Source of the DNA: JAKVBH01 sp049800955
Lineage (GTDB): Bacteria > Pseudomonadota > Alphaproteobacteria > Rhodobacterales > Rhodobacteraceae
DNA: 64,000 bases
Assembly (NCBI RefSeq): GCF_049800955.1
Contig: NZ_JBNAGA010000002.1
Location: 186,001 to 250,000, forward strand
Reading direction: 5' to 3'
The notes beneath the pieces are model-generated. The model was not told the DNA's origin. It did not search any database and saw nothing but the letters and a program-made list of their open reading frames with translations. Every line of letters begins with the position of its first letter. Position 1 is the first letter of the stretch. This document shows positions 52,540 to 61,152 of the stretch, one piece after another. A program made the position numbers and the translations under genes.

Positions 52540-54276
52540 CTAAGCATCCCCACCCGTCCTGAGCGTGAAACCCGGCACATCTCCACGGAAGACCGTTTTG
52601 GCGTGATCGCCTGTGACTTCCATTGCATCGAGATCAGCGCGCGCCGCGTCGGCATTGCCCCAGGGGCGCGAGACATCCGGCCAGGGGATGCTCTCGATCA
52701 GCAGCCGCGTATAGGGATGTTGCGGATCGCCGATGACCTCTTTGGGCGGGCCCGCCTCGGCCACATGGCCCTTGTAGAGCACCATGACGTAGTCGGAGAC
52801 GTGATAGGCCGTGGCGAGATCATGGGTGATGTAGAGGATCGTGATGCCGTGCTGGTCCTTGAGGTCGTAGATGTTTTTCAGGATCGAGGCGCGCAGGGAT
52901 GCGTCGACCATGGAGACGGGCTCGTCCGCGATGAGCAGTTTCGGCGAGAGCATAAGCGCGCGGGCCACGATGAGCCGCTGCCGCTGGCCGCCCGAGAGCT
53001 GGTGCGGGTAGCGCGACAGGACGAGCGACGGGTCCAGCCCGACCGCCTCACAGGCCTCTTCCATGGCCTTTTGGGTGGCTTCGGCTGAGCTGCTCAGACC
53101 GAAGCGTTTGTAGGGATAGGCCAGCGCGTGATTGACCCGGTAGAACGGGTTGAAACAGGCATAGGGGTCCTGAAACACCGCCTGCACATCCTTGCGGAAG
53201 GTGAGGTTTTCAGAGCTGTTGATCTTGCTGAGGCCCTGGCCTTCGAAGAGTACCTGGCCGGTGGAGGGTGCATTGAAGCCAAGCATGAGCCCGCCCATGG
53301 TCGATTTGCCGGAGCCGGACTGGCCCACGACCGAGATGATCTTGGGCACCGCGCCATCGAGCGCGAAGGACATCGGATGCAACGCTGTGACCTCGCCATA
53401 GGTCTTCGTCACGCCTTTGAATTCCAGCAGCGGGGTTGTGGCCTTTGCGGGCGCGTCGGGCACTTCGCGTGTGGGATCGAGGAAAGAGGGCCCGCCCACG
53501 AGGGGAACCGAGGAGATGAGCGCCTGGGTATATGGGTGCTTGGGCGCTTCGATGATCTGGCGCACCTCGCCATGCTCGACCAGTTCCCCATCCTTGAGCA
53601 CGGCCAGTTCATCGACCGATTGCGCCATAAGGCCCATATCGTGGCCAATGAGGATGAGGCCCGCGCCGAGCTGGCCCTGGACCTCCGAGAGGGTCATCAT
53701 CACTTGGCGTTGGGTGACGACGTCGAGGGCGGAGGTGGGCTCGTCGGCGATGATCAGGTCAGGCTGGAGCGCGACGCCGATGGCGATGCAGACGCGCTGT
53801 TTCATGCCGCCTGAGAGTTCGTGGGGGTAAAGCGCGCCCACATGGGCGGGCAGGCCCACAGAGGCCAACACCTCTTCCGAGCGGCGTTGCAGCGTCTCGC
53901 GGTCGGTCTTGCCCTCATGGGCCACGATCCCGTCCCAGATCTGGTTTTCGACGCGCATGACCGGATTGAGGGAGTTCATCGCGCCCTGGGGGATATAGGA
54001 GATGCGCTTGAGGCGGATGCGGCGCATGTCTTCTTCCGAGAGCGCGAGCACGTCTGTGCCATCGCCCAAAACCACCTTGCCCCCGGCGACGCGGCCAGGT
54101 GCGGCGAGCATGCGCATGGCGGCGAGCGCGGTGGTGGTTTTGCCTGACCCGCTCTCACCGATGAAGCCCACGCGGCGGCCCTTGGCGATGGTGAGCGAGA
54201 CATCAGCCACCGCGTGCACGACGCCGCGATTGGTCGGGAAATCGATGGAGAGGTTGCGGATGTCGAGGATGCTCAT
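52540..54276 (-). CDS. ABC transporter ATP-binding protein, fused DppD-DppF type
   Basis: A 578-residue protein with two complete nucleotide-binding domains. The first has GESGSGKTT near residue 40 and LSGGMKQR; the second has GQSGSGKSTMGG near residue 320 and LSGGQRQRL. It serves the binding protein and two permeases upstream on the same strand. Transporters of this peptide/nickel class import peptides, and in many bacteria plant or algal oligosaccharides. Confidence 0.92.
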   Translation of the reverse strand: MSILDIRNLSIDFPTNRGVVHAVADVSLTIAKGRRVGFIGESGSGKTTTALAAMRMLAAPGRVAGGKVVLGDGTDVLALSEEDMRRIRLKRISYIPQGAMNSLNPVMRVENQIWDGIVAHEGKTDRETLQRRSEEVLASVGLPAHVGALYPHELSGGMKQRVCIAIGVALQPDLIIADEPTSALDVVTQRQVMMTLSEVQGQLGAGLILIGHDMGLMAQSVDELAVLKDGELVEHGEVRQIIEAPKHPYTQALISSVPLVGGPSFLDPTREVPDAPAKATTPLLEFKGVTKTYGEVTALHPMSFALDGAVPKIISVVGQSGSGKSTMGGLMLGFNAPSTGQVLFEGQGLSKINSSENLTFRKDVQAVFQDPYACFNPFYRVNHALAYPYKRFGLSSSAEATQKAMEEACEAVGLDPSLVLSRYPHQLSGGQRQRLIVARALMLSPKLLIADEPVSMVDASLRASILKNIYDLKDQHGITILYITHDLATAYHVSDYVMVLYKGHVAEAGPPKEVIGDPQHPYTRLLIESIPWPDVSRPWGNADAARADLDAMEVTGDHAKTVFRGDVPGFTLRTGGDA

Positions 54277-54304
54277 GGGCGGTGCTCCTGCGGCTGGTGG
54301 GAGC

Positions 54305-54370
54305 TGGGGGCGCTGCCCCCGTCGCGCTGGCGCGCGCCTCCCCCGAGGTATTTTGAGGCAAAAGAAGGGG
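54305..54370 (+). repeat. dispersed GC-rich hairpin element, complete copy
   Basis: On the plus strand: GGGGGCGCTGCCCCC, then a GC-rich hairpin GTCGCGCTGGCGCG, then CTCCCCCGAGGTATTTTGAG and AAAAGAAGGGG. Its loop differs from the 25126 copy while the stem is kept. It lies between the small 54394 gene and the ATPase gene, opposite to their direction. Confidence 0.75.
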
Positions 54371-54393
54371 TGGGAGCGTAGGGAGTGGCGGCG

Positions 54394-54573
54394 TCAGTCA
54401 TAGATCACCCCCGGCTGCAAAATCTCGAAAGCCTTGATCTCAAACTCGTAATACTCACCGCTGGCCTTGGCGGCGCGGGCCATGAGTTTGCCATCGTCAT
54501 TGCGGAAGACGGCATGGGTTGAATGCAGGGCGCGGTAGCAATGGGAGCCGTCGGGATAGATGTATTTGATCAT
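54394..54573 (-). CDS. small conserved-looking protein of 59 residues
   Basis: A short frame MIKYIYPDGSHCYRALHSTHAVFRNDD...GEYYEFEIKAFEILQPGVIYD, compact and beta-rich, not recognised. It starts either at ATG 54573 or at a GTG (54579) overlapping the permease stop by GTGA, a typical coupled junction, and lies between permease and ATPase genes of the operon. Its reading sense and coupling support a real gene. Confidence 0.55.
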   Translation of the reverse strand: MIKYIYPDGSHCYRALHSTHAVFRNDDGKLMARAAKASGEYYEFEIKAFEILQPGVIYD

Positions 54574-54575
54574 GG

Positions 54576-55490
54576 TCACAGCTTCCTCAGGCGGGGGTTG
54601 GAGACCTCATCGAGGCCAAGGTTGATGAGCAGCAGCCCGATGAACATCACCGCGAGCAGCGCCGTCGGGATGCCCCACCACCACCAGAGGTTCTGGATGA
54701 GCGCGCCATTGTTGATCGCCTCGTAGATCGTGCGGCCCAATGTGGGGATGCGTTGGGGGCCGAGGCCCAGGACTTCGAGGCCCACAGCGGTCACGATGGA
54801 CGTTGTGACATTGGCGATGAAGGAGCCGAAGAGATAGGGCACCAGATTGGGCAGCATCTCGCGGAACATGATGTGCGAGGTCGGCGCGCCGGAGAGGCGG
54901 GCCATTTGTACATAGCCCGACTCCCGCATCGAGAGCACCTGTGCGCGGATCAGGCGCGTGGGCGATTGCCAGGCGAAGCCTGCGATGAGGATGGCCATCA
55001 TGGTGAGGGAGACGTCGCCATAGGCGGCTTGCACGACCACGAGGATCAGCAGCGGCGGAATGGTGATCATCACGTCGGACAAGACGCGGATCGTGTCATC
55101 CGTGCGCCCGCCGATGAAGCCTGCGGAGAAGCCCAAGGAGATGCCCAGCGTCATGCCGATGAGGGAGGCCAGCACGCCCACGTATAGCGTATTGGGTGCG
55201 CCGACGATCAGCAGCGCCAGCAGGTCACGTCCGCCGCCGTCAGTGCCCAGCGGGTTGGCCAGCGTGCCTTCCTGCCCACGCAGATTTTCGAAGCCCACGG
55301 GCGGGATCTTGAGCATGCCGGAGCCGGTGAAGACCAGATCGGGATCCCAGAAGATGCGGCCCAGCAGGCCCAGCGCCACGATGGAGAGCAAGAGCCCCGC
55401 GCCCCAGAGGAGTTTGGGGTTGAGCCATGGGTTCTCGAACCGGCGCATGCGTTTGCGTTCGCGGGCGGTGAGGTCGGTTGTGTCGGTCAT
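54576..55490 (-). CDS. ABC transporter permease (DppC type)
   Basis: A 304-residue permease. After an N-terminal cytoplasmic TDTTDLTARERKRMRRFENP comes the first helix (GAGLLLSIVALGLLGRIF), an extracytoplasmic GTDGGGRDLLALLIVGAPNTLYVG as in DppC/OppC, and the EAA loop VQMARLSGAPTSHIMFREMLPNL. ATG at 55490 is used; the longer frame continues through the hairpin repeats and is not coding. Confidence 0.9.
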   Translation of the reverse strand: MTDTTDLTARERKRMRRFENPWLNPKLLWGAGLLLSIVALGLLGRIFWDPDLVFTGSGMLKIPPVGFENLRGQEGTLANPLGTDGGGRDLLALLIVGAPNTLYVGVLASLIGMTLGISLGFSAGFIGGRTDDTIRVLSDVMITIPPLLILVVVQAAYGDVSLTMMAILIAGFAWQSPTRLIRAQVLSMRESGYVQMARLSGAPTSHIMFREMLPNLVPYLFGSFIANVTTSIVTAVGLEVLGLGPQRIPTLGRTIYEAINNGALIQNLWWWWGIPTALLAVMFIGLLLINLGLDEVSNPRLRKL

Positions 55491-55543
55491 GGGAGGGATG
55501 CTCCTCGTGGGGAGGGGGGCTTGGGCACCAAGAATGGCTGGTG

Positions 55544-55612
55544 GGTGCCGCTCTCGGGACCTTGCGGTGCAAGGCCCTGCCGCGCACGGATCGAAATGCG
55601 TGCATTTCGATC
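55544..55612. repeat. covarying hairpin repeat, unit A
   Basis: GGTGCCGCTCTCGGGAC leads into the stem CCTTGC-GGT-GCAAGG (55560-55574), then GCCCTGCCGCGCAC, then a palindrome of arms GATCGAAATGC and GCATTTCGATC around GT (55589-55612). The lead and stem match unit B, the palindrome does not. Confidence 0.75.
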
Positions 55613-55659
55613 TGCGCAATTCGCTTTCGCGCACTGCGTGAATGCGTGCATTCCCGCGG

Positions 55660-55739
55660 GGTGCTGCTCTCGGGACATTGCTCCGCAATGCCCTGCCGCA
55701 CACTCGAGTAAAACATGAAAATTATTCATGTTTTACTCG
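55660..55739. repeat. covarying hairpin repeat, unit B
   Basis: GGTGCTGCTCTCGGGAC leads into CATTGC-TCC-GCAATG (55676-55690), then GCCCTGCCGCACAC, then a 15-base perfect palindrome with arms CGAGTAAAACATGAA and TTCATGTTTTACTCG (55705-55739). Position two of the first stem is C-G in unit A and A-T here, a compensatory pair. The palindrome contains the stop codon of the permease gene. Confidence 0.75.
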
Positions 55740-56726
55740 TGGATCAACAAACGGATAGAGCAGATCGACAAGGAAGACGGCGAGGGCTGTCATCAGGATG
55801 ATCACGAAACTCACGCCCTGGATCACCGGGAAATCCTGATCGAGGATCGCGTCGTAGAGCAGTTTGCCCATGCCGTTATAAGCGAAGATGCGCTCCACCA
55901 AGACTTGGCCCGCGACCAGAAGGCCGATCTTGAGCGCGAAGGCCGTGATTTGAGGCAGGATCGCGTTGCGGATCATGTAGCGGTAGAGGATGTAGCGGGG
56001 CTTGAGCCCCTTGGCCTCAGCCAGTTTGGTATAATCCTCGCCCTGCACCGTGATCATCAGACCGCGCATGCCCAGCGCCCAGAACCCGAAGGTCACGACG
56101 ACGATGGAAAGCGCGGGCAGGAAACCGTGGTAGAGCACAGATTGTATGAACTCCCATGTCCAGCCCGGCTCGACGAAGATGCCGTAAGCGCCGGTCAGCG
56201 GAAACCATTGCAGCTGCGCGGCGAAGATCCACATGAGCAGCAGGCCCGACAGGATTGGCGGGATGGACGTGAACACCATGGCCGCCGGGATCGCGACTTT
56301 CACGAGGTTCGGCGAGCGTTCCCAGACCATCAGAGCGCCCAGAAGATTGCCAATGATGAAGGTGATCGTCACGGAAATCAGCATTAGCCCGATGGTCCAG
56401 GGCAGAGCATTGGCCACAAGGGCGGCGACGGGCGTCGGGAAGGAGGCGGTCGAAAGGCCGAAGTCAAACCGGATCGTGGCCCAGAGATACTTGAGGTACT
56501 GGATGAAGAGCGGATCATCGAGACCGAAATTCTCCCGCAATTGTGCGAGGATTTGATCCGCACCTTCGACCGATCCTGCACCAGCGGCCATGCGGCCCAG
56601 CATGATGTCCGCCGGATCCACCGGGGAGAGGCGCGGGATAATCCAGATCAGGGTGGCCGCGATCCAGATCGTCAGGAACAGGGTAACCAGCCGGTTGATC
56701 AGATAGGCGCGCGGAATGCGTCCCAT
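55722..56726 (-). CDS. ABC transporter permease (DppB type)
   Basis: A 334-residue permease with about six membrane segments. RLVTLFLTIWIAATLIWIIP is the first helix, DPADIMLGRMAAG the following loop, and TVQGEDYTKLAEAKGLKPRYILYRYMIRNAILP the EAA region. It is typical of DppB/OppB. Its last codons (RVKHE) and stop lie inside a 15-base hairpin, so translation termination and the repeat are superimposed. Confidence 0.9.
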   Translation of the reverse strand: MGRIPRAYLINRLVTLFLTIWIAATLIWIIPRLSPVDPADIMLGRMAAGAGSVEGADQILAQLRENFGLDDPLFIQYLKYLWATIRFDFGLSTASFPTPVAALVANALPWTIGLMLISVTITFIIGNLLGALMVWERSPNLVKVAIPAAMVFTSIPPILSGLLLMWIFAAQLQWFPLTGAYGIFVEPGWTWEFIQSVLYHGFLPALSIVVVTFGFWALGMRGLMITVQGEDYTKLAEAKGLKPRYILYRYMIRNAILPQITAFALKIGLLVAGQVLVERIFAYNGMGKLLYDAILDQDFPVIQGVSFVIILMTALAVFLVDLLYPFVDPRVKHE

Positions 56727-56828
56727 GGTCTTCCTCCCTTGTGCTGTGGCCCTCTTTGCGGGGCCGCGAGTATCATCGCCCGGGCGTGGTGCCGTGGCCC
56801 GCCGGGGGTGGGCGCAGGCGCGAGGTGC

Positions 56829-57605
56829 CTATGCGGCCTCACCGGCGGCATCGCGCGAGATTGTGTGGTTCCAGCCGCGCAGCACCATACGCTCATCGGG
56901 ATGGGCGCAGCCCTCCTCGACGTGATCGGTCCCGGCATAAAGCTGACAGAGCACGGTCTTGCGGGTTTGATCCGAGCGGTTGGGCATGGAGCCGTGCAGC
57001 GTGAAGTAGTGAAAGAAGATCACGTCGCCGGGCTGGCTCTCGATGGGCGTGGCCTCTTCGATGGGATGCGCATCGAGTACGTCGTTTTGCGCCCGGCCAT
57101 TGGCGCCTTCCACACGGCCCAGCTTGTGGGACCCGGGCCAGACCCGCAGGCAGCCCATCTCGTCCGTGGCCTCGGAGACATGCACGATGGCGGCGATCAT
57201 GCTGTCATGGGCGGTCGGGAAATAGGGCCAGTCCTGATGCATCGGGAAAGGTGCGCCGGCCTCTGCGGGTTTCTGGAAGAGTTTGGAATGGTGCAGGATG
57301 ATATCGGGGCCCAGGATTGCCTCGGCCACGTCGAGGAAGCGCGGATCAAGGAAGGCATTGCGCCATGACGGCGCGTATTTCTGCACGTTATGCGTGTGCA
57401 GGATCGTATCGCCTGCGCGGGCGAGTTTTCCGGTCTCTGTGCCGTCCCATGTGGCGTCGATCTGTTCCCCGGATGCTGTCAGCTGAGTCACGATCCGGTC
57501 GAAGTCGCGCTGGAGGGGGGCCATCGTCTCGGCGTCAAAGAGGCCGCGCGCGACATAGTAGCCATTGAGATCGAAGAAGGTGCGGATGTCGTGGGGTGTG
57601 GCCAT
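56829..57605 (-). CDS. phytanoyl-CoA dioxygenase family protein, copy 1
   Basis: A 258-residue Fe(II)/2-oxoglutarate-dependent dioxygenase of the PhyH family. The iron ligands are His and Asp in MHQDWPYF and a distal His in FFHYFTLHGSMPNRS, with the 2-oxoglutarate-binding Arg a few residues on (QTRKTVL). Substrate unknown. It lies between the binding protein and the first permease gene. Confidence 0.87.
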   Translation of the reverse strand: MATPHDIRTFFDLNGYYVARGLFDAETMAPLQRDFDRIVTQLTASGEQIDATWDGTETGKLARAGDTILHTHNVQKYAPSWRNAFLDPRFLDVAEAILGPDIILHHSKLFQKPAEAGAPFPMHQDWPYFPTAHDSMIAAIVHVSEATDEMGCLRVWPGSHKLGRVEGANGRAQNDVLDAHPIEEATPIESQPGDVIFFHYFTLHGSMPNRSDQTRKTVLCQLYAGTDHVEEGCAHPDERMVLRGWNHTISRDAAGEAA

Positions 57606-57649
57606 GATCCTGTCCCGGTTTGATTTGGCAGGTTGGTCTTTGGGCGTGG

Positions 57650-57736
57650 CTCCGGGTCAGGCCCGGAGCGCACGAATTGGAAGGTGCGGCGCCTTAGGCT
57701 GGCGCCGCGCGTGGGGCGCGGGACAGGCCCGCGCCC
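57650..57736 (-). terminator. cluster of stem-loops behind the binding-protein gene
   Basis: Three stems in 87 bases: CTCCGGG/CCCGGAG (57650-57668), GGCGCC/GGCGCC (near 57689-57707), and a perfect nine-base GGGCGCGGG/CCCGCGCCC with loop ACAGG (57714-57736). They fill most of the gap between the binding-protein stop and the dioxygenase start. This arrangement usually gives a stable, abundant binding-protein message with reduced downstream transcription. Confidence 0.65.
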
Positions 57737-57745
57737 TCAGCGGGA

Positions 57746-59473
57746 TCACTCGGCCTTTTCAAGGTTGTGAATGATCTGATGGGCCGTGTTCCACCAGAAG
57801 AACGGGTGGTTGTAGTAATTGTCGTTTGACGGCCAACCGGTCCAGTAGGTGGTGTTCATCGGCAGGAGCTTGAAGCTTTGCACCAGCGGGATGAAGGGCA
57901 TGCCTTCGGCCAGATGGCCATAGGCTTCGGCGACCATGCCGGGCACCTCAGGATCGCCCAACGCCTTGCCCGCCATCGCATCGACGATCTCGGAATAAGC
58001 CTGCGCCGAGGCATCATTCCAGCGCGCGGTATTGTTGAAGCCCGGGGAGCGTTCGCCCACGGGGACCACATCCTTGACCGTGTAGCGGCCCATGGAGGCC
58101 CAGGGTTCGTTGACCGAGCCGCAGGACAGCCAGCTGTAGCTCATCTCATAGGAGCCAAAGGGAAGCACTTCGCCCCAGAATACACCGTTCTCGACCGGCA
58201 CCGAGGAGGCCTGAATGCCCGCACGGTTGAGCTGTTCGACGATCACGTCGATGGTCTTGGTGTATTCCGTCGAGGCGGAGTTGACGTGGATCTTGACCGA
58301 GAGCGGCGCGCCGTCCTTCTCGTAGACGCCGTTGGCGCCCATGGTATAGCCCGCCGCCTCGATCAGCGCCTGTCCGGCGGCGACGTCAGCTGTGGGCGAA
58401 AGGCCGTGGCCCGCCTCGATCACGGCATTGATGAAGGGATCCATCGAGCCGTATTGCGCGAACATCGTCTTGGAGGGCACGGTCGCACCTTCAGCGGCGA
58501 TATTGGCGATCTGGGTGCGGTCGATGATGTGGTTCACCGCGCGGCGCATGGCGGGATCATCCCAAGGCGCGACCGTCGTGTTGATCTCCAGCTGACGCGC
58601 GCAGGGATCTGCGGCGGCATAGGGATAATCATCGTACCACGCTGTCACGGCAGCGTTTTCGGCTCGGATCGCCTCGAACGTCCCCACGGAGACGTTTTGC
58701 GCCGCGTCCAGCTGGTTGGCGGCCATCAATTGCGCGCGGCTCTCTTCACCGCCCGATTCAATGAAGACAACGCGTAGCGGCTCGGGCAGGTCCATGAACC
58801 CGGTCTTGGCGCCCCACCACTCATCATTGCGATCCCAGATCGCGCGGTTCGTGGCTGCGGAGGTGAACGTGTAGGGGCCGGTGCCAATGGGCGGATTGAA
58901 CGCAAAGGTCGCCGGGTCCTGCCCGTTCCAGACATGCTCGGGCATGATCAGGAAAGAGCCAAAGATGCGCACGCCGAAATTCTCGACGATAAAGCGCGGG
59001 TTGGGGTTCTTCAGCGTAAACCGCACCGTCAGATCATCGACCTTCTCGACACTCTCGACCTGCGCCCGGATCGTGGCAGCTTCGCGGGAGGAAATCTCCT
59101 CGTTGGTCATCGCCATATTGACCGTGAACATCACGTCATCGGCGTTGAACGCCTCACCATCGGACCATTCCACACCTTCGCGCAGCGCAATCGTCCAGAC
59201 CTTGCCGCCCTCGTCGGAATTGGCCTCGGTTGCGAGCCACGGATCAAGCTCGCCCGTGCCATAATTGAGGATGAAGAGCGGCTCCCACATCGTCTGATGC
59301 GCCCCGTGCATCCGCTTGGTGCCAGGGGTGAACCAGTTGAAGTTTTCGGGGTCCTTGATGGTGCGGTCGAGGTCAAAGATGACCGTGTCCGCGCGGTCCA
59401 CGCTTTGGGCCACACCCATGCCAGCGGCCAGCGCCAGCCCGGAGGCCAAAAGGATCGTCTTGGTAAATCGCAT
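57746..59473 (-). CDS. ABC transporter substrate-binding protein, family 5
   Basis: A 575-residue periplasmic protein with a signal peptide (MRFTKTILLASGLALAAGMGVAQ). The mature part shows the SBP_bac_5 layout, with WTIALREGVEWSDGEAFNADDVMFTVN and IGTGPYTFTS. Members bind peptides, nickel or, in marine and plant-associated bacteria, oligosaccharides. Its company with a GH38 mannosidase suggests a mannose-containing ligand. ATG at 59473 is set by the signal peptide. Confidence 0.9.
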   Translation of the reverse strand: MRFTKTILLASGLALAAGMGVAQSVDRADTVIFDLDRTIKDPENFNWFTPGTKRMHGAHQTMWEPLFILNYGTGELDPWLATEANSDEGGKVWTIALREGVEWSDGEAFNADDVMFTVNMAMTNEEISSREAATIRAQVESVEKVDDLTVRFTLKNPNPRFIVENFGVRIFGSFLIMPEHVWNGQDPATFAFNPPIGTGPYTFTSAATNRAIWDRNDEWWGAKTGFMDLPEPLRVVFIESGGEESRAQLMAANQLDAAQNVSVGTFEAIRAENAAVTAWYDDYPYAAADPCARQLEINTTVAPWDDPAMRRAVNHIIDRTQIANIAAEGATVPSKTMFAQYGSMDPFINAVIEAGHGLSPTADVAAGQALIEAAGYTMGANGVYEKDGAPLSVKIHVNSASTEYTKTIDVIVEQLNRAGIQASSVPVENGVFWGEVLPFGSYEMSYSWLSCGSVNEPWASMGRYTVKDVVPVGERSPGFNNTARWNDASAQAYSEIVDAMAGKALGDPEVPGMVAEAYGHLAEGMPFIPLVQSFKLLPMNTTYWTGWPSNDNYYNHPFFWWNTAHQIIHNLEKAE

Positions 59474-59520
59474 GTGTTTCTCCCTGTTTTCCGCGGGGTT
59501 GGCCCGCTGTCTCATCGCCC

Positions 59521-60213
59521 TCAGCGCAGATAGTCCATCACCAGAACCCGCGTCGCATCGGGGATATCCTCTTTCGAAATATTGGCCGTGGGCCCAAAGG
59601 CAAAATCCACGTCCTCGTCTTTGAAGTGGCTGAGAAAGCTCTCGATCCACATCGTATTGCGCGGCCGATATGTCAGCGTGCGGAAATGCATCGGAATGAT
59701 GAGCTTGGGCCGCGCGCGATGTATCATTTTCATCAGATCGGGCAGCTCGATGGTCAGGTAGCCCCCCGCCAGCGCAAAAAGGATATCAACATCCTCAAAG
59801 AAAGCGATCTGCGCATCCGTGAGCGGATTGCCAACATCGCCCATATGCGCGCATTTGATGCCATCAAGCTCAAAACGATACATCCCGTTCTGCCCCGGCA
59901 CCTCATGTTCGGGGTGGTGATCCCATTCCGCCGCTTCAATCGCTGTCACGGTCAACCCCGCCGCCTCCGCGCGGCCACCCGATTGTGCGATCTCGAGCGC
60001 ATTGAGCACAGCAGGCGCGCCAGGGATCAAATCCGCCCGGCAATGGGCGCTATCATCATCTGAGGAAATGATCACCAAATCGGCGCTCTCGCGGATGGGC
60101 GCATAACCGACCCCTTCTGGCGTATAGGGGTCGGTTATGACGCTTGGGCCCGGCGCAGGACCCTCAGAGGGAGAAAGCTTGAAGGCCGCATGGCCGAACC
60201 AGGTGATCTGCAT
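59521..60213 (-). CDS. UlaG-like metallo-beta-lactamase fold protein with degenerate metal site
   Basis: A 230-residue protein starting MQITWFGHAAFKL, the UlaG-type opening strand, with VITDPYTPEG following. The normal HxHxDH loop is replaced by SSDDDSAHC, so several zinc ligands are missing; KCAHMGDVGNPLTD and LIIPMHFRTLTYRP match the later conserved strands. It could be a weak or altered hydrolase or a non-catalytic member. Nine bases separate it from the upstream dioxygenase gene. Confidence 0.78.
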   Translation of the reverse strand: MQITWFGHAAFKLSPSEGPAPGPSVITDPYTPEGVGYAPIRESADLVIISSDDDSAHCRADLIPGAPAVLNALEIAQSGGRAEAAGLTVTAIEAAEWDHHPEHEVPGQNGMYRFELDGIKCAHMGDVGNPLTDAQIAFFEDVDILFALAGGYLTIELPDLMKMIHRARPKLIIPMHFRTLTYRPRNTMWIESFLSHFKDEDVDFAFGPTANISKEDIPDATRVLVMDYLR

Positions 60214-60221
60214 GAATATCC

Positions 60222-61052
60222 TTAGTTATTGCCCACGACGTGGGGGCTTTGGGTTTTGGTGATGTCATCATTGGCGGGCCGTGAGTGGTGTTGCCAATGG
60301 CCCGCAGGATCAGCGCCGCGACAGATGATCGCCTCCACGCCGCGTGCCCAGTCCGGGTCCGTCATCCGAACCTCGGGCGGACAATAGCGCAGCGTCAGGC
60401 CACAGCGGCGCCGGTCAGATGTATTGGGCAGCGAGCCATGTACGAGCATGTCCGCATGCATGGAAATCTGCCCTGCTTTCAAGGTGTTGGTCACAGGCTC
60501 CCCCAGGGCTTCCGCATTGGCCGTGCCTTTGTGAAAGACCGAGGTCTCGTCCTTGGTGCCTTGCGGGAGCGCGCCCATGGCGTGGGTGCGCGGGATGAAA
60601 CGCATCGCGGAATTGGCCGCGTCTGCATCATCAATGGCCAGCCAGACAGTAACAGTCCGCGCAGGGCTCAAACTCCAGAAGCTGGCGTCTTGGTGCCAAG
60701 GCACGCGCTTGGGATCGCCCGGCTCCTTGGTCAGGATAGCACTGGCCCAGCAAATGATGTCCGGCCCAAGCAGGTCTTCGACATGATCAAGTATGCGCGG
60801 ATCGGTGGCGATATCCCAGATCCCGGCCATGCGCGCCTGATAGCAATTGATGCCATAGGCACCGGCCTCGCCCATATCTTGCATCAAGCGATCAAAATAG
60901 CGTCTGATCTCGGCAATCTCGTTGGCATCAAAGATGTCAAAGCCGCGCACATACCCCTCACGGTTATACTGGTCGATCTGATCAACCGTAAGTTTCTGCG
61001 GCGCAGCGTTTTGCACAGATTTGAACCCGAGATCAGGTTTTTGATCCAACAT
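60222..61052 (-). CDS. phytanoyl-CoA dioxygenase family protein, copy 2
   Basis: A 276-residue Fe(II)/2-oxoglutarate-dependent dioxygenase. Iron ligands are His and Asp in WHQDASFW and a His in DMLVHGSLPNTS, with the 2-oxoglutarate Arg in DRRRCGLTLRY. It differs widely from copy 1 at 56829, so it probably acts on another substrate or step. ATG at 61052 is used; first gene of the minus-strand operon divergent from the AraC gene. Confidence 0.87.
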   Translation of the reverse strand: MLDQKPDLGFKSVQNAAPQKLTVDQIDQYNREGYVRGFDIFDANEIAEIRRYFDRLMQDMGEAGAYGINCYQARMAGIWDIATDPRILDHVEDLLGPDIICWASAILTKEPGDPKRVPWHQDASFWSLSPARTVTVWLAIDDADAANSAMRFIPRTHAMGALPQGTKDETSVFHKGTANAEALGEPVTNTLKAGQISMHADMLVHGSLPNTSDRRRCGLTLRYCPPEVRMTDPDWARGVEAIICRGADPAGHWQHHSRPANDDITKTQSPHVVGNN

Positions 61053-61110
61053 AAGTGCCTCCCTTGTGAAAAGATTAGACAGGCGCACGCCTTTTGTGAC
61101 CGCTTTCGCT

Positions 61111-61142
61111 TGACTATTTTTTGTGCTGGTTTGACTTTTACA
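61111..61142. promoter_or_regulatory. 21-base-spaced direct repeats, candidate AraC sites
   Basis: TTGACTATTTT at 61111-61121 and TTGACTTTTAC at 61132-61142 are direct repeats starting 21 bases apart, two helical turns, the spacing AraC-family half-sites use. They stand in the 100-base gap between the divergent dioxygenase gene and the AraC gene. Confidence 0.5.
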
Positions 61143-61152
61143 TGGGCGTTTT

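Noticed and set aside
55478..55729. several short frames in both strands across the hairpin repeats
   Set aside because: They are made of the repeat units themselves and share no plausible starts.
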